A stretch of 64,000 bases of DNA from Tagetes erecta (GCA_030867185.1 CM061487.1:62799000-62862999), one strand, 5' to 3'; shown: positions 1-11,188, counted from the first letter of the stretch. Notes: generated from the sequence alone by a model not told the origin. Numbers and translations are program-made.

Positions 1-2442
1 TTTCTATTTTATAAGCTGTGCAATATTCAAATAGTTCACCTCACGGTGTTGCTGTCGAGTTTTATAAAAATAAAGCTAATTAATTTGGAAAGTCTTAGAG
101 TTTTGGGTTCTTATTATTTATCACTTATCATGACGTGGACCTGTTCCATGAGTTCCAACTCAGCCCCAAATATTACACTTGTTTTAGATAGCGTGTTTCG
201 GGTGTCGTTAATTAATATTGTTACACGCGCCTAGTTTACAAGTTTTTAAGGTTTAGTTCATTACCTATCGAGCTTTTCTTACCATAACTTTTGTAACCTG
301 TTGTCTACTAGTTTTTATCAGGTTTCGGTTCCAAAACAGAAAGATTTTCGGAGTTGTCAATATTAGTCCCTTAAGTTTCAAAAATGACACTTTTAATCCC
401 AAAATTTCGTATTTTGACGCTTTTTGGCCCAACAAGGGTCCATACTCATTTTATAAGTCTAATATACTTATTTGAGTCATATTATAACCAAAAATTTCAG
501 AAAAGTTTATATGTTATGAAAATATACATTTCGGTTTTACCGGTTACGGTAAAACCGTCATATTACGCGTTAAAAATCCATTTTCTCAACCACTTGACTC
601 AAGACTTCAAAAATCAGTATAATGGGTTCACATTAGTGTATATAATCTGTAAATAACAAGTTTTTAGGTTATAAGTACAAAAATCTCAAGTTTTACACAA
701 AACCGTTAAAAACACGTCTTAACCGTAACCGTAAGGTAAAATATATGGTTTCCCACTTTTTATGACAAAAATATGTTTTAGTCATCATATACTACTGGAA
801 AATACTAAATTTATGATTTTTAACCTTTTTGATTAATTATTAGGATTTATTCACGAAAATGTGTATTTTAGTGATTATTTTCACTAATAAATTTGTATAA
901 AATACATTTTAAGGCAATAAATCATGAAAATTATTTTCTATCACCAAAATATGTCTATAAAGGCCTGGAGATAACAAAATTTAGGTTTCATAATGTTTGG
1001 TGCAAATTTGTAGTTTTAAGGCTTACCGGGTGCTCGGTTTTTGTATCTTTTTACTGGTTTAATGCTCGTTTTGTTACATCCAACCCAAGTCACGATTTTT
1101 ACACTATATTTCCAGCCCATTTTCATATTCAAATCTGAAAGTTATGTTGGTGTTCATATTCATCTCTTTTTCGGGTTTTGAAGTGTTCAAAATCATTATT
1201 TACATCAATGTAATCTACATAGTTTTGTACCAAACCAAACCAAAACTTATTATATCTTTTAACCATGCTTATGAAGGGTTTGTTTACTGTTTTAAAAGGT
1301 GTTTTACGTGGGATTTTATAGAGTTTCAAAACAAGGTATTAAATGGTGTAAACTAGTGCAAAAATGAAGGTTTTAAGGGTGTTTGGTCGTGTACCAACCT
1401 TGGTCCAAGCTTGGCTTCGAGATGAACGACTTGTGGGGCTTCAAAAGAGCTTGAAGGATGCGTGAAAGCTGCTGGTCGCTACTGTTTCGTACGAAGGGAT
1501 GAGTGTTTGCAAGATTTAAGTGTCGTAAATTAAAGGAAAGTAGCATTTTCGTTACCTATAAGCCTTAGAAATCGATGGATCACTTCAAAAGCTCTTGTAG
1601 AAAACTTGAGTGAGTGTTGTTGCAGATTGTTGAGTGTGCTTTGTGTGATTTCGTATGGTAGGTTGAGAGAGAGAGAGATGGAAATTAATAAATGGGAGAT
1701 AGTGTGTTTGTAGAGGTTGAGTGTTTAGTTGATGTGTTGAAATGAAAGGTGGTAGGTTGGGATATGGATCTCGACTGAAGTGAAGGAAGAAAAAAAGAGC
1801 AATAATTGAGTCAAACAATGTTTTATCATTGGTAGACCATGGAGGTGCCTTGTATGGTTTGTTTTAAAGTTTTCAAATTTAATTTAAGTGTAAGAGTGTG
1901 TATGAATATATGGGAACTAGTAACCGTAAATTTATGTGTGTACACATATATTAGTGTCTTTAATCAATGAGTTATTTAGTTTAATATTGGTAGGTGATTT
2001 TGTGGTTTTAAATTGAGTTGGTAGTATTTTCGGTGGGTATTACGTTAGTATAATATGATTTGGAAGCAAATTTAGGATATATGTATGGGGTTTTCAATGT
2101 GTTCTTGTGGTATATACATATTACTCCATTGTTTTGCTTGTATAAGTGTCGGTTAATTCTGTATGTTTGTTTGCTAAAACTAAAACTTATACTAAAGCAT
2201 TATTTCACTATCGTCTCTATTAATTTTGTTAGCCTAACACATGTCATTAAAAAAAAAATCATCTAGTCATAAACAAATACATGTGTACAAATAGTATCCG
2301 GGTAACACTAAAATAATATTTTGTCTCTTAAATATTCGTTTGCACCTAAATCATGGTTATTTAAAGTAATCACAAGTAATCGTATTATAATTATCTAATA
2401 ATGACTAAGGTTAAGGTGGGACCTGATAGTCGGGTTGTCACA
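1..2442 (-). repeat. 3' LTR of element A (partial)
   Basis: Matches the complete LTR at 29899-33397 over its outer (U3-side) part and ends at 2442 with TGTCACA, i.e. TGTGACA when read on the minus strand. The first bases lack about 28 bp that are present in the other copies around 17680 and 30950. It contains a 10-bp hairpin (532-557), a minus-strand CT-rich leader-like stretch near 1620-1700, and no gene. Small short-frame openings inside it are not conserved as proteins. Confidence 0.92.
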
Positions 2443-2458
2443 TTCTCCCCCTGTTAAA
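2443..2458 (-). other. Polypurine tract of element A
   Basis: Read on the minus strand this is a purine run, AACAGGGGGAGAA, directly abutting the TG of the 3' LTR at 2442. It is in the expected place for priming plus-strand DNA synthesis, just after the pol stop at 2492. Confidence 0.85.
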
Positions 2459-2491
2459 GAGATTTCGTCCCCGAAATTAGCTTTAGTTATT

Positions 2492-3154
2492 CTAAGGAGG
2501 GTTAGGCTCGAATAAGTGTGGATACTTTCTCTTCATTTCGCTTTCGCGTTCCCAAGTAAACTCGGGTCCACGTCTCGAGTTCCACCTTACCTTTACTATT
2601 AGTATATGACTTCGTCTCAATTTCTTTACTTGACGATTCATGATTTCGACCGGTTCTTCAATAAAATTCAACTTGTCATTAACATGAGCCTCTACTAGGG
2701 GAATTACTAATGCCTCATCCGAAAGGCATTTCTTTAAGTTTGACACGTGAAATGTATCATGTATGTTGCTTAACTCTTGAGGTAAATTTAGTTGGTAAGC
2801 TACGGGGCCTACCCTTGCTAGAATCTCAAAGGGTCCTATGTATCTAGGACTTAATTTTCCTCGTTTGCCAAAACGGATGGTGCCTTTCCATGGAGACACC
2901 TTTAACAACACCCTATCACCAACTTGAAATTCCAAAGGTTTACGCCTTTTATCGGCATACTTCTTTTGGCGGTCCCTTGCGGCAACCAAACAATCTTTTA
3001 TTTTGAAAATCTTATCGGTGGTTTCTTGAACAATGTCGGGACCTGTGATTTGAGTGTCACCAATTTCATTCCAACACAAGGGGGATCGACACTTACGCCG
3101 GTAAAGTGCTTCGTACTGTGCGGCTTTAATGCTAGCGTGGTAACTATTGTTGTA
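2492..3154 (-). CDS. Gag-pol of element A, C-terminal part (integrase end and chromodomain-like tail)
   Basis: C-terminal 220 residues of the polyprotein whose first 1292 codons lie at 11189-15064; a plus-strand gypsy insertion separates the two parts. With the left copy of the duplicated TTGTA (3150-3154) retained, the frames join exactly (1512 aa in total). Visible parts are the post-DDE integrase region (LYRRKCRSPLCW), a GPFEI/HDTFHVSNL segment typical of gypsy integrase C-termini, and a tail (VRWNSRRGPEFTWE ... YPHLF) of the chromodomain-like type that may direct integration to heterochromatin. It ends at a stop 50 bp before the 3' LTR. No lesion apart from the insertion. Confidence 0.92.
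   Translation of the reverse strand, partial: YNNSYHASIKAAQYEALYRRKCRSPLCWNEIGDTQITGPDIVQETTDKIFKIKDCLVAARDRQKKYADKRRKPLEFQVGDRVLLKVSPWKGTIRFGKRGKLSPRYIGPFEILARVGPVAYQLNLPQELSNIHDTFHVSNLKKCLSDEALVIPLVEAHVNDKLNFIEEPVEIMNRQVKKLRRSHILIVKVRWNSRRGPEFTWERESEMKRKYPHLFEPNPP
3150..3154. other. Target-site duplication TTGTA, left copy (element B)
   Basis: TTGTA immediately precedes the TG of the left LTR and recurs at 11184-11188 immediately after the CA of the right LTR. The 5-bp duplication proves that element B inserted into the integrase sequence of element A. Confidence 0.95.
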
Positions 3155-4853
3155 TGTAACATCCCGTTTTATGGATCAATAAATTTAGAGTTTATATTCC
3201 AAATGTTAATAAACAAATAACGAGTAGAACGAATATGCGGCGTTCAAACAAGTATTTAGTATCTTTGAAAATCAGATAAGCACTAAATTATATATTGATA
3301 ACATATATTAAGATTAAGTGGTTACAAATTTTAAAGTAGAACTTGAAGACTACTTTGTCATTTAGACTAAGTTCTATGGGGTAATAAAAAAAAAATAGAC
3401 ATATTAAAGTTGAAGACTTCTATGGATATCAGTAACTTTTAAGAACATGTATATTATATATTAATTGAGTATTATATTAAAACTTCATGAAGGTTCTCGG
3501 TTCAACATGAAACCTCTTGTAAGTAATTTTTTTAACATAAGGAATCATCATGAAGATTGCAAGGCGGCTAGATTTATATTAATAATAATAATAAAAAAAG
3601 AGAGAAATATCTATAATAAAGAAAGTCATAAAGTCGGTTAGCAATGGGTATATATATATATTGACATAATATGATCATAAGTTCTTATGAAACTAATACA
3701 ATTGACAAAAGTAAATAACTATTCGAGTAAATTTGGAAGCAGACATTGGGTTGTGTTACGTAGCAATAGAGTGGTGAATTGAGAGGTGATTTATTCTACA
3801 TCAAGCGGGTTATTAAGTAACCATACGTTTTATGTGAGTGTTACATCCCCCTGAAAGTATATATATGTGTGTTGTGATGTATTAACATATAGTATTGTTA
3901 CTATATATGCTATTATTTTATGGATGCTATGACTATTATTATGTGATTACTCTCTTGTGTTCTAATTAATGAATTATTATGTTATGTGAATATTGTTAGA
4001 CCCAGATGGTGGATTTCTGGGACAACAACAAAATATTGTTAGACTCAGATGGTGGATTTCTGAGACAACAATTTATAAATATATTGTTAGACTCGATGGC
4101 GGTTTTCCGAGACAACATATATTTATTAGATCGCAGGGTGTTAGCGATCAAGGTACATTGTTAGACCCAGATGGTGGTTTTCTGGGACAGCAATATAATA
4201 TTTGTTATAATTATTGTTAGACTCGATGGCGGTTTTACGAGACAACAATAATTATTGATCGCAGGGTGTTAGCGATCAAGGTATATTGTTAGACCCAGAT
4301 GGTGGTTTTCTGGGACAGCAATATAATTATTTTTATAATTATTGTTAGACTCGATGGTGGTTTTACGAGACAGCAATAATTATTAGATCGCAGGGCGTTA
4401 GCGATCAAAGTTAATGTTTAGACCCAGATGGTGGTTTTCTGGGACATCATTAACATATATATAATATTGTATGATTATGAGAAATATGAAAAAGAAAAAT
4501 TTGTGGTTCAAGTAAAATATGTCATTATGGGGTAATATGGCGTATATATTTATTAATGTACACTCACTTAGCGAAAGCTAATATGTGATTTCTATATACT
4601 TTCAGGTGATTTATTTGAGCAGGAAGGGTGATTATGGATCAAGTCTTGAAATAGAAGATCGAACGTGTATTTTAATAAAATTATTAAATGTAATAGTCAA
4701 ACTAGTTTTGATAAAACAATATTTGTAATGTTATCTTTGTTATGAAATAAAAGTTTGATACTTTATTATATAAATATTTTTGAGAAATTTTTGGGACCTA
4801 ACATTTCACGCTAAACTCTGATTAAATAAATATATAAAAATGAGTGTGTTACA
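3155..4853 (+). repeat. 5' LTR of element B
   Basis: 1699 bp, beginning TGTAACATCCCG and ending TGTGTTACA, followed directly by the PBS. Its striking component is a hairpin array at 3993-4450 (separate entry). The rest is AT-rich and has no coding capacity. Confidence 0.95.
3993..4450 (+). repeat. Array of 11 short inverted repeats (hairpins) in the 5' LTR
   Basis: Three hairpin types alternate. Type A has arms CCCAGA/TCTGGG (once CTCAGA/TCTGAG) flanked by TTGTT/AACAA; starts are 3993, 4036, 4158, 4285 and 4415. Type B has arms GACTCG/CGAGAC; starts are 4084, 4214 and 4342. Type C has arms GATCGC/GCGATC; starts are 4129, 4257 and 4386. The order is A, A, B, C, A, B, C, A, B, C, A, a higher-order unit of roughly 122-129 bp. 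Arms change together between units, so pairing is kept. Confidence 0.9.
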
Positions 4854-4869
4854 AGTTGGTATCAGAGCA
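4854..4869 (+). other. Primer-binding site of element B
   Basis: TTGGTATCAGAGC follows the 5' LTR after a 2-3 nt spacer. It is complementary to the 3' end of plant initiator tRNA-Met, the usual primer of gypsy chromoviruses. Confidence 0.92.
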
Positions 4870-5369
4870 TATGGTTTGAGGGATTCAGGTATAGGGATAA
4901 ATACTTGAACTCAAACTATAAGGCTCTTGGTACTAGTGAAACGTTCGATCCAAGACTTGATCAAAGAACCAAGGACAAAGAGTTAGTCCAAGGGTTTTAA
5001 TATGAAAGTATGATATATGTTATTCTGAGTGTGATTTAATATGAATATGTGTACTGAAATTCATTTCCTAAGACGTGACATGGTAATTATGAGAATACAT
5101 GGGTATAATATGTGTAAAATTACACCTGGCCAATGTAATGGTACACATACGTTACTAATGCGTTCTTAGAATTTTCATGTTCAGGTCAAAAGGCGGTGGA
5201 AAGTAAGTTGTGTGATACAAAGTGTATGTGCTTTATATTAGCATATAAGAAAATTAATTAGTAGTATAGTATGCCTAAAATAGGATTGACTGTAGACTTC
5301 AAGTGATTAAATTTTAGAGTCGTATATAATCCTAACATAGATACTATACTTACAGTTACGAAAATAAAA
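4870..5369 (+). other. Untranslated leader of element B
   Basis: About 500 bp between the PBS and the gag start. AT-rich with scattered short stop-bounded frames. I see no gene; the packaging signal would be expected here but cannot be recognised by eye. Confidence 0.6.
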
Positions 5370-8142
5370 ATGACTGGAAGTAGAGAAGAAAGTAGTCATC
5401 ATAGTCATCAAAATGAAAACAATAATACAAATTCCCACTCGGGTATGAATGGACTCCTTCGGGATGAAACACGTCAGCAGATTGGGGAGGAAATAGCAAG
5501 GGCTCTTCAAAACATCATTCCATTCTTCATGGAACACATGGAAAACGCTATTGATAATGCCTTTGAGAATAGAATGATGAAGCTTGCTCAGGAAAAGCCA
5601 GCTGAGGAAGTTAAAACTACAGAAATTGAGACTAAAGAAGAACCTAAAAAGTATAGGTGTGCGTTTACAGATTTCATGGCTTGTAAGCCCAAGGAATTCT
5701 TGGGACAAGTTGATCCACTCATCAGTCAACGGTGGGTTGCAGATATGGAAACAATGTTTGAAATAAGTCATTGCAACCCCTCTGATGACGTAATATTTGC
5801 CAGCAGTCAACTGAAAGAAGGGGCTAAAGATTGGTGGGAAGTTCAGAGACAGAGTATAGGCAAAGAGGGAATCTTGAAGATGACGTGGGAAGAATTCAAG
5901 ACTCTATTCTTGAATGAGTTTTGTCCCCAGGCAATGATTGATCAAATTACTGAAGAATTTCTCCAGTTACGTCAAACTAATGAATCAATAGACAAGATTA
6001 CTAGTGTCTTCTTTGATAAAGCACGTTTTTGTCCTGAGCTCGTAAGGACAGAGAAAATGAAGATTCAAAGGTATCATAACATGTTGAAATCAGATTACCG
6101 GGAGTTTATTTCTCCCTCAAAGTGCACAACTTTACACGAGCTGATTAATTGTGCAAGAGAAAGGGAGATCGAGTTAAAGAAACAAGTAGATCGAGGAGAG
6201 AAGAGGAAGCTAGAGAAAGCAGAAGGTCAATTTAAAAAGGCAAAGTATTTTGAACCATTAAAGAAAAATGCTTTTAGACCCCAAATCCCTACGTGTAAAA
6301 TTTGTGGTCGGAATCATTTTGGAGAGTGTCGATTGGTTCAGATAACTTGTTTCAAGTGTGGTCAAAAAGGACACACGGCACCACAATGTACAAGGTCATT
6401 GAACGTGTGTTACAATTGTTATAAGCCCGGGCATATGAAAGCAGAATGCCCAGAGCTAAGGAGTCCAGTAAGAAATATTGGTAACTTTCAGCAGAACAGG
6501 GGAGCAAATGATGTGAAGAAGTTTGAAGCACCAAAACCGCGGGGAAGGGCATTCCAAATTACAACAGAGGAAGCTAAGGTCACACCAGACGTTGTGACAG
6601 GTAAATTCCTAGTCAACTCTGTACCTGCGCATATACTATTTGATTCTGGAGCTAGTAGATCATTTGTCTCTGCTAAATTCGTGCACCATCCTTTGTTTGT
6701 TATTGAAAAATTACCCATTCCCTTAGAGGTAGAGATAGCAGATAATAAGAACTTCTTGGTATTCAACGTATATCGTAGTTGCCTTTTAACAATAGAGAAT
6801 GAGGACTACGAAGTAGATCTTATACCCATATCCATGGGTGAATTCGATGTAGTTATCGGTATGGATTGGCTATCTCGTTATCATGCCAATATCATATGTT
6901 CCCGCAAGGCAATCCAACTCACTTCACCTAGTGGGAGGCAGATATGTATATATGGAGAGAAGGAATGTAACTTTTCATTATGTACTATGATTGAAGCAAT
7001 GAAATATGTAAATCACGGGTGTAAGGCATTTCTTGCATATGTTGTTGACACGACAAAGAATACGAAAAGGCTTGAAGATATTCCGGTCGTGCAAGATTTT
7101 CCGGATGTATTCCCTGAAGATTTATCGGGCGTTCCACCCGATAGAGAAGTGGAGTTCCGTATCGATCTAGTACCTGATGCTAAACCAATTGCTAAAGCGC
7201 CATATCGATTGGCTCCAACGGAGATGCAAGAACTGATGACTCAGTTACAAGATCTTCTGGATAAAGGTTTTATTCGTCCAAGCATCTCACCTTGGGGTGC
7301 TCCAGTATTATTCGTTAAAAAGAAAGACGGTAGCATGAGGATGTGTATTGACTATAGGGAGCTGAACAAAGTAACGATCAAGAATAGATATCCACTACCA
7401 AGAATCGATGATTTGTTTGACCAGTTGCAAGGTTCAAGTTGGTTTTCAAAAATTGATTTGCGGTCCGGTTATCATCAACTAAAGATTAGAGAAGAAGATA
7501 TTCCTAAGACAGCATTCCGCACTCGTTATGGTCATTATGAGTTCCTTGTAATGTCCTTTGGATTTACTAATGCCCCTGCGGCATTTATGGATCTAATGAA
7601 TCGAGTGTGTAGACCAATGCTTGATCATTCGGTAATTGTATTCATCGATGATATTCTTATTTATTCCCGAAGCGAAGTAGAGCATGCTATCCATCTGCGT
7701 GAGGTTCTGGAGACTTTAAGAAGAGAAAAACTATATGCAAAATTCTCAAAATGTGCCTTTTGGCTTCGAGAGGTGCAATTCTTAGGGCATGTTATTAATG
7801 CAAATGGAATACTAGTCGATCCATCTAAAGTTGAAGCTGTAATGAAATGGAAACCTCCTAAGACTCCTACAGAAATCCGAAGCTTTTTGGGACTGGCAGG
7901 TTACTATCGGAGATTTATTCAAGATTTTTCCAAAATAGCCTCGCCATTAACAAAGTTGACTAGAAAGGAAACAAAGTTTGTGTGGAGCAAAGAACAAGAT
8001 CAAGCCTTTCAAACTTTAAAAGAAAAATTGACGCAGGCTCCGGTATTATCCTTGTTAGACGGAACTGATGATCTAGTCGTTTATTCTGATGCTTCGTATC
8101 TTGGCCTCGGTTGTGTTCTTATGCAACGAGGAAAAGTGATAG

Positions 8143-8305
8143 TGTAAGATCCCACATCGGTGGGGAGGAGAACTAAGCACTGCTTTATAAGAGTGTGGTA
8201 ACCTCCCCTACCATGACGCGTTTTAAAACCGTGAGGGGCGGCGCTTGAGGGCGTTTCGGCTGCCAAAGCGGACAATATCATGGTGCGACGGGCTGGGATG
8301 TTACA
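8143..8305 (+). repeat. TRIM 5' LTR
   Basis: 163 bp, TGTAAGATCCC...GGGATGTTACA. It contains TTTATAAGAG (near 8184), a possible TATA-like element, and ends directly before the tRNA-Met PBS. Confidence 0.93.
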
Positions 8306-8372
8306 GATGGTATCAGAGCCAGTCGTCGGCCGATGTGCCAGCGAGGACGCTGGTCCTCCAAGGGGGGTGGAT

Positions 8373-8535
8373 TGTAAGATCCCACATCGGTGGGGAGGAG
8401 AACTAAGCACTGCTTTATAAGAGTGTGGTAACCTCCCCTACCATGACGCGTTTTAAAACCGTGAGGGGCGGCGCTTGAGGGCGTTTCGGCTGCCAAAGCG
8501 GACAATATCATGGTGCGACGGGCTGGGATGTTATA
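8373..8535 (+). repeat. TRIM 3' LTR
   Basis: 163 bp copy of the 5' LTR. The terminal CA has changed to TA (TTATA at 8531-8535), which would be expected to impair further integration of a product carrying this end. Confidence 0.93.
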
Positions 8536-9546
8536 GATAGCATATGCCTCACGTCAGTTAAAACCTAATGAGGTAAATTATCCAACTCACGATCTTGAGT
8601 TGGCAGCAGTAGTGTTTGCCCTTAAAACTTGGAGACATTATCTCTATGGTGTAAAGTGCATAATTTATTCAGATCATAAAAGTTTGAAGTACTTTTTCGA
8701 TCAAAAGGATCTGAATATGAGACAACGGAGATGGTTGGAATTGATTAAGGACTACGATTGTGAAATCCATTATCATCCAGGGAAGGCTAATGTTGTAGCT
8801 GATGCTTTAAGTCGTAAAGGGGACTGTACACCCCTTAAAGTGAAGTCAATGGCATTGGTAGTAACTCCAAATCTAATGGCATTGGTAAAGAATGCACAAG
8901 AAGAAGCATTGAAAGAAGAAAATCATAAGTCTGAAAGAATTAAAGGTCAAGTAAAGGATTTGTAGGATAATGCGGAAGGAATAAAAACAAGATTTGGACG
9001 TGTATGGATACCGAATACTTGTGAAGTAAAACATGTATTGTTGAATGAGGCTCATAAAACTATGTATTCTATACATCCTGGTGCAACCAAAATGTACCAA
9101 GATCTAAAGAGAGATTATTGGTGGCCGGGAATGAAGCGAGACATTGTTAAATACGTCGAGAAATGTTTAACGTGTCTACAAGTTAAGGCTGAGCATCAAA
9201 AACCCTATGGAAAGATTCAACCACTAGAAATTCCTAATTGGAAATGGGAACATATCACAATGGATTTGATAACAAAATTGCCATGAACGGCAAAGGGTTA
9301 CGATACGATTTGGGTAGTTGTAGATCGTTTGACAAAAAGTGCTCACTTTCTCCCTATAAGAGAAGCATATTCCTCTGAACGTATGGCTGAAGTATATATT
9401 AGAGAAATAGTATCAAGGCACGGGGTTCCAGTTACTATTGTGTCAGATCGTGATACCCGTTTTACTTCTCGGTTTTGGAGAAAATTCCAAGAGGAATTAG
9501 GCACTAGACTGTTAATTAGTACAGCTTATCATCCACAAACGAGTAG

Positions 9547-11183
9547 AACGAGTAGAACGAATATGCGGCGTTCAAACAAGTATTTAGTATCTTTGAAAAT
9601 CAGATAAGCACTAAATTATATATTGATAACATATATTAAGATTAAGTGGTTACAAATTTTAAAGTAGAACTTGAAGACTACTTTGTCATTTAGACTAAGT
9701 TCTATGGGGTAATAAAAAAAAATAGACATATTAAAGTTGAAGACTTCTATGGATATCAGTAACTTTTAAGAACATGTATATTATATATTAATTGAGTATT
9801 ATATTAAAACTTCATGAAGGTTCTCGGTTCAACATGAAACCTCTTGTAAGTAATTTTTTTAACATAAGGAATCATCATGAAGATTGCAAGGCGGCTAGAT
9901 TTATATTAATAATAATAATAAAAAAAGAGAGAAATATCTATAATAAAGAAAGTCATAAAGTCGGTTAGCAATGGGTATATATATATATTGACATAATATG
10001 ATCATAAGTTCTTATGAAACTAATACAATTGACAAAAGTAAATAACTATTCGAGTGAATTTGGAAGCAGACATTGGGTTGTGTTACGTAGCAATAGAGTG
10101 GTGAATTGAGAGGTGATTTATTCTACATCAAGCGGGTTATTAAGTAACCATACGTTTTATGTGAGTGTTACATCCCCCTGAAAGTATATATATGTGTGTT
10201 GTGATGTATTAACATATAGTATTGTTACTATATATGCTATTATTTTATGGATGCTATGACTATTATTATGTGATTACTCTCTTGTGTTCTAATTAATGAA
10301 TTATTATGTTATGTGAATATTGTTAGACCCAGATGGTGGATTTCTGGGACAACAATAAAATATTGTTAGACTCAGATGGTGGATTTCTGAGACAACAATT
10401 TATAAATATATTGTTAGACTCGATGGCGGTTTTCCGAGACAACATATATTTATTAGATCGCAGGGTGTTAGCGATCAAGGTACATTGTTAGACCCAGATG
10501 GTGGTTTTCTGGGACAGCAATATAATATTTGTTATAATTATTGTTAGACTCGATTGCGGTTTTACGAGACAACAATAATTATTAGATCGCAGGGTGTTAG
10601 CGATCAAGGTATATTGTTAGACCCAGATGGTGGTTTTCTGGGACAACAATATAGTTATTTTTATAATTATTGTTAGACTCGATGGTGGTTTTACGAGACA
10701 GCAATAATTATTAGATCGCAGGGCGTTAGCGATCAAAGTTAATGTTTAGACCCAGATGGTGGTTTTCTGGGACATCATTAACATATATATAATATTGTAT
10801 GATTATGAGAAATATGAAAAAGAAAAATTTGTGGTTCAAGTAAAATATGTCATTATGGGGTAATATGGCGTATATATTTATTAATGTACACTCACTTAGC
10901 GAAAGCTAATATGTGATTTCTATATACTTTCAGGTGATTTATTTGAGCAGGAAGGGTGATTATGGATCAAGTCTTGAAATAGAAGATCGAACGTGTATTT
11001 TAATAAAATTATTAAATGTAATAGTCAAACTAGTTTTGATAAAAACAATATTTGTAATGTTATCTTTGTTATGAAATAAAAGTTTGATACTTTATTATAT
11101 AAATATTTTTGAGAAAATTTTTGGGACCTAACATTTCACGCTAAACTCTGATTAAATAAATATATAAAAATGAGTGTGTTACA
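9547..11183 (+). repeat. 3' LTR of element B (first ~66 bp missing)
   Basis: Matches 3221-4853 of the 5' LTR. The beginning is replaced by pol sequence at a junction where GAGTAGAAC is duplicated (9541-9559). The copy of the hairpin array lies at 10319-10776. It ends TGTGTTACA at 11183, followed by TTGTA (11184-11188). Confidence 0.93.
10319..10776 (+). repeat. Hairpin array, 3' LTR copy
   Basis: Same A/B/C hairpin series as at 3993-4450. Differences between the copies are mostly in loops or are pairing-neutral: loop GATGGCGG versus GATTGCGG in one B hairpin, and ACAGCAA versus ACAACAA in an A arm, which exchanges a G.U for an A-U pair. Confidence 0.88.
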
Positions 11184-11188
11184 TTGTA
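11184..11188. other. Target-site duplication TTGTA, right copy (element B)
   Basis: Matches 3150-3154. Element A coding sequence resumes at 11189 on the minus strand. Confidence 0.95.

Larger units (their letters stand above)
8143..8535 (+). mobile_element. TRIM (terminal-repeat retrotransposon in miniature)
   Basis: 393 bp: LTR 8143-8305 (163 bp), PBS TGGTATCAGAGCCAG at 8308, internal region of only 67 bp with a purine run AAGGGGGGTGG before the second LTR, then LTR 8373-8535 (163 bp). It is flanked by GATAG (8138-8142 and 8536-8540), splitting codon 925 of element B pol. It encodes nothing and must be mobilised in trans. The LTR start TGTAAGATCCCACATCGG is of a type widespread in plant TRIMs; I do not assign a family name. 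The two LTRs look identical except near the 3' end (TTACA versus TTATA). Confidence 0.95.
5370..9600 (+). pseudogene. Gag-pol polyprotein of element B (interrupted and truncated)
   Basis: A single fused gag-pol frame starts at 5370. In order: gag matrix/capsid region with a WW motif (about residue 155), CCHC knuckles (CFKCGQKGHTAPQC near 327, CYNCYKPGHMKAEC near 347, and a preceding CKICGRNHFGEC), protease (FDSGAS, about 424), reverse transcriptase (MCIDYRELNKV, about 657; FIDDILIYS, about 757) and RNase H (SDAS, about 907). The TRIM interrupts codon 925, and the frame resumes at 8541 (AYASRQLKP) when one GATAG copy is dropped. After that come an HHCC integrase zinc finger and the first two DDE aspartates (VVDRLTKS, SDRDTRF). 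Stops at 8963 (TAG) and 9284 (TGA) and the deletion after YHPQT make it non-functional. Confidence 0.93.
3155..11183 (+). mobile_element. Ty3/Gypsy element B, defective, inserted in element A integrase
   Basis: Plus-strand element: LTR (3155-4853), PBS, gag-pol (5370 onward), truncated 3' LTR (9547-11183), flanked by TTGTA. Three lesions make it defective: a TRIM in RNase H (8143-8535), two in-frame stops in pol (8963 and 9284), and a deletion that removes the integrase end, any chromodomain, the PPT and the first 66 bp or so of the 3' LTR (junction near 9540-9559). Because the diagnostic C-terminus is missing, I cannot assign a lineage beyond Ty3/Gypsy. The RT and protease resemble those of element A. 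The two LTR copies differ at only a few visible sites, so insertion was fairly recent. Confidence 0.93.

Noticed and set aside
3993..4450. CRISPR-like array
   Set aside because: The repeats are hairpins with no unique spacers, no cas genes are present, and the context is a plant LTR.
5307..5810. Open frame of 167 codons on the minus strand over the start of element B gag
   Set aside because: Antisense to a clear gag gene, no family features, composition explained by the opposite frame.
8081..8511. Minus-strand frames across the TRIM
   Set aside because: They arise from the duplicated LTR sequence; the same codons appear twice because the LTR does.
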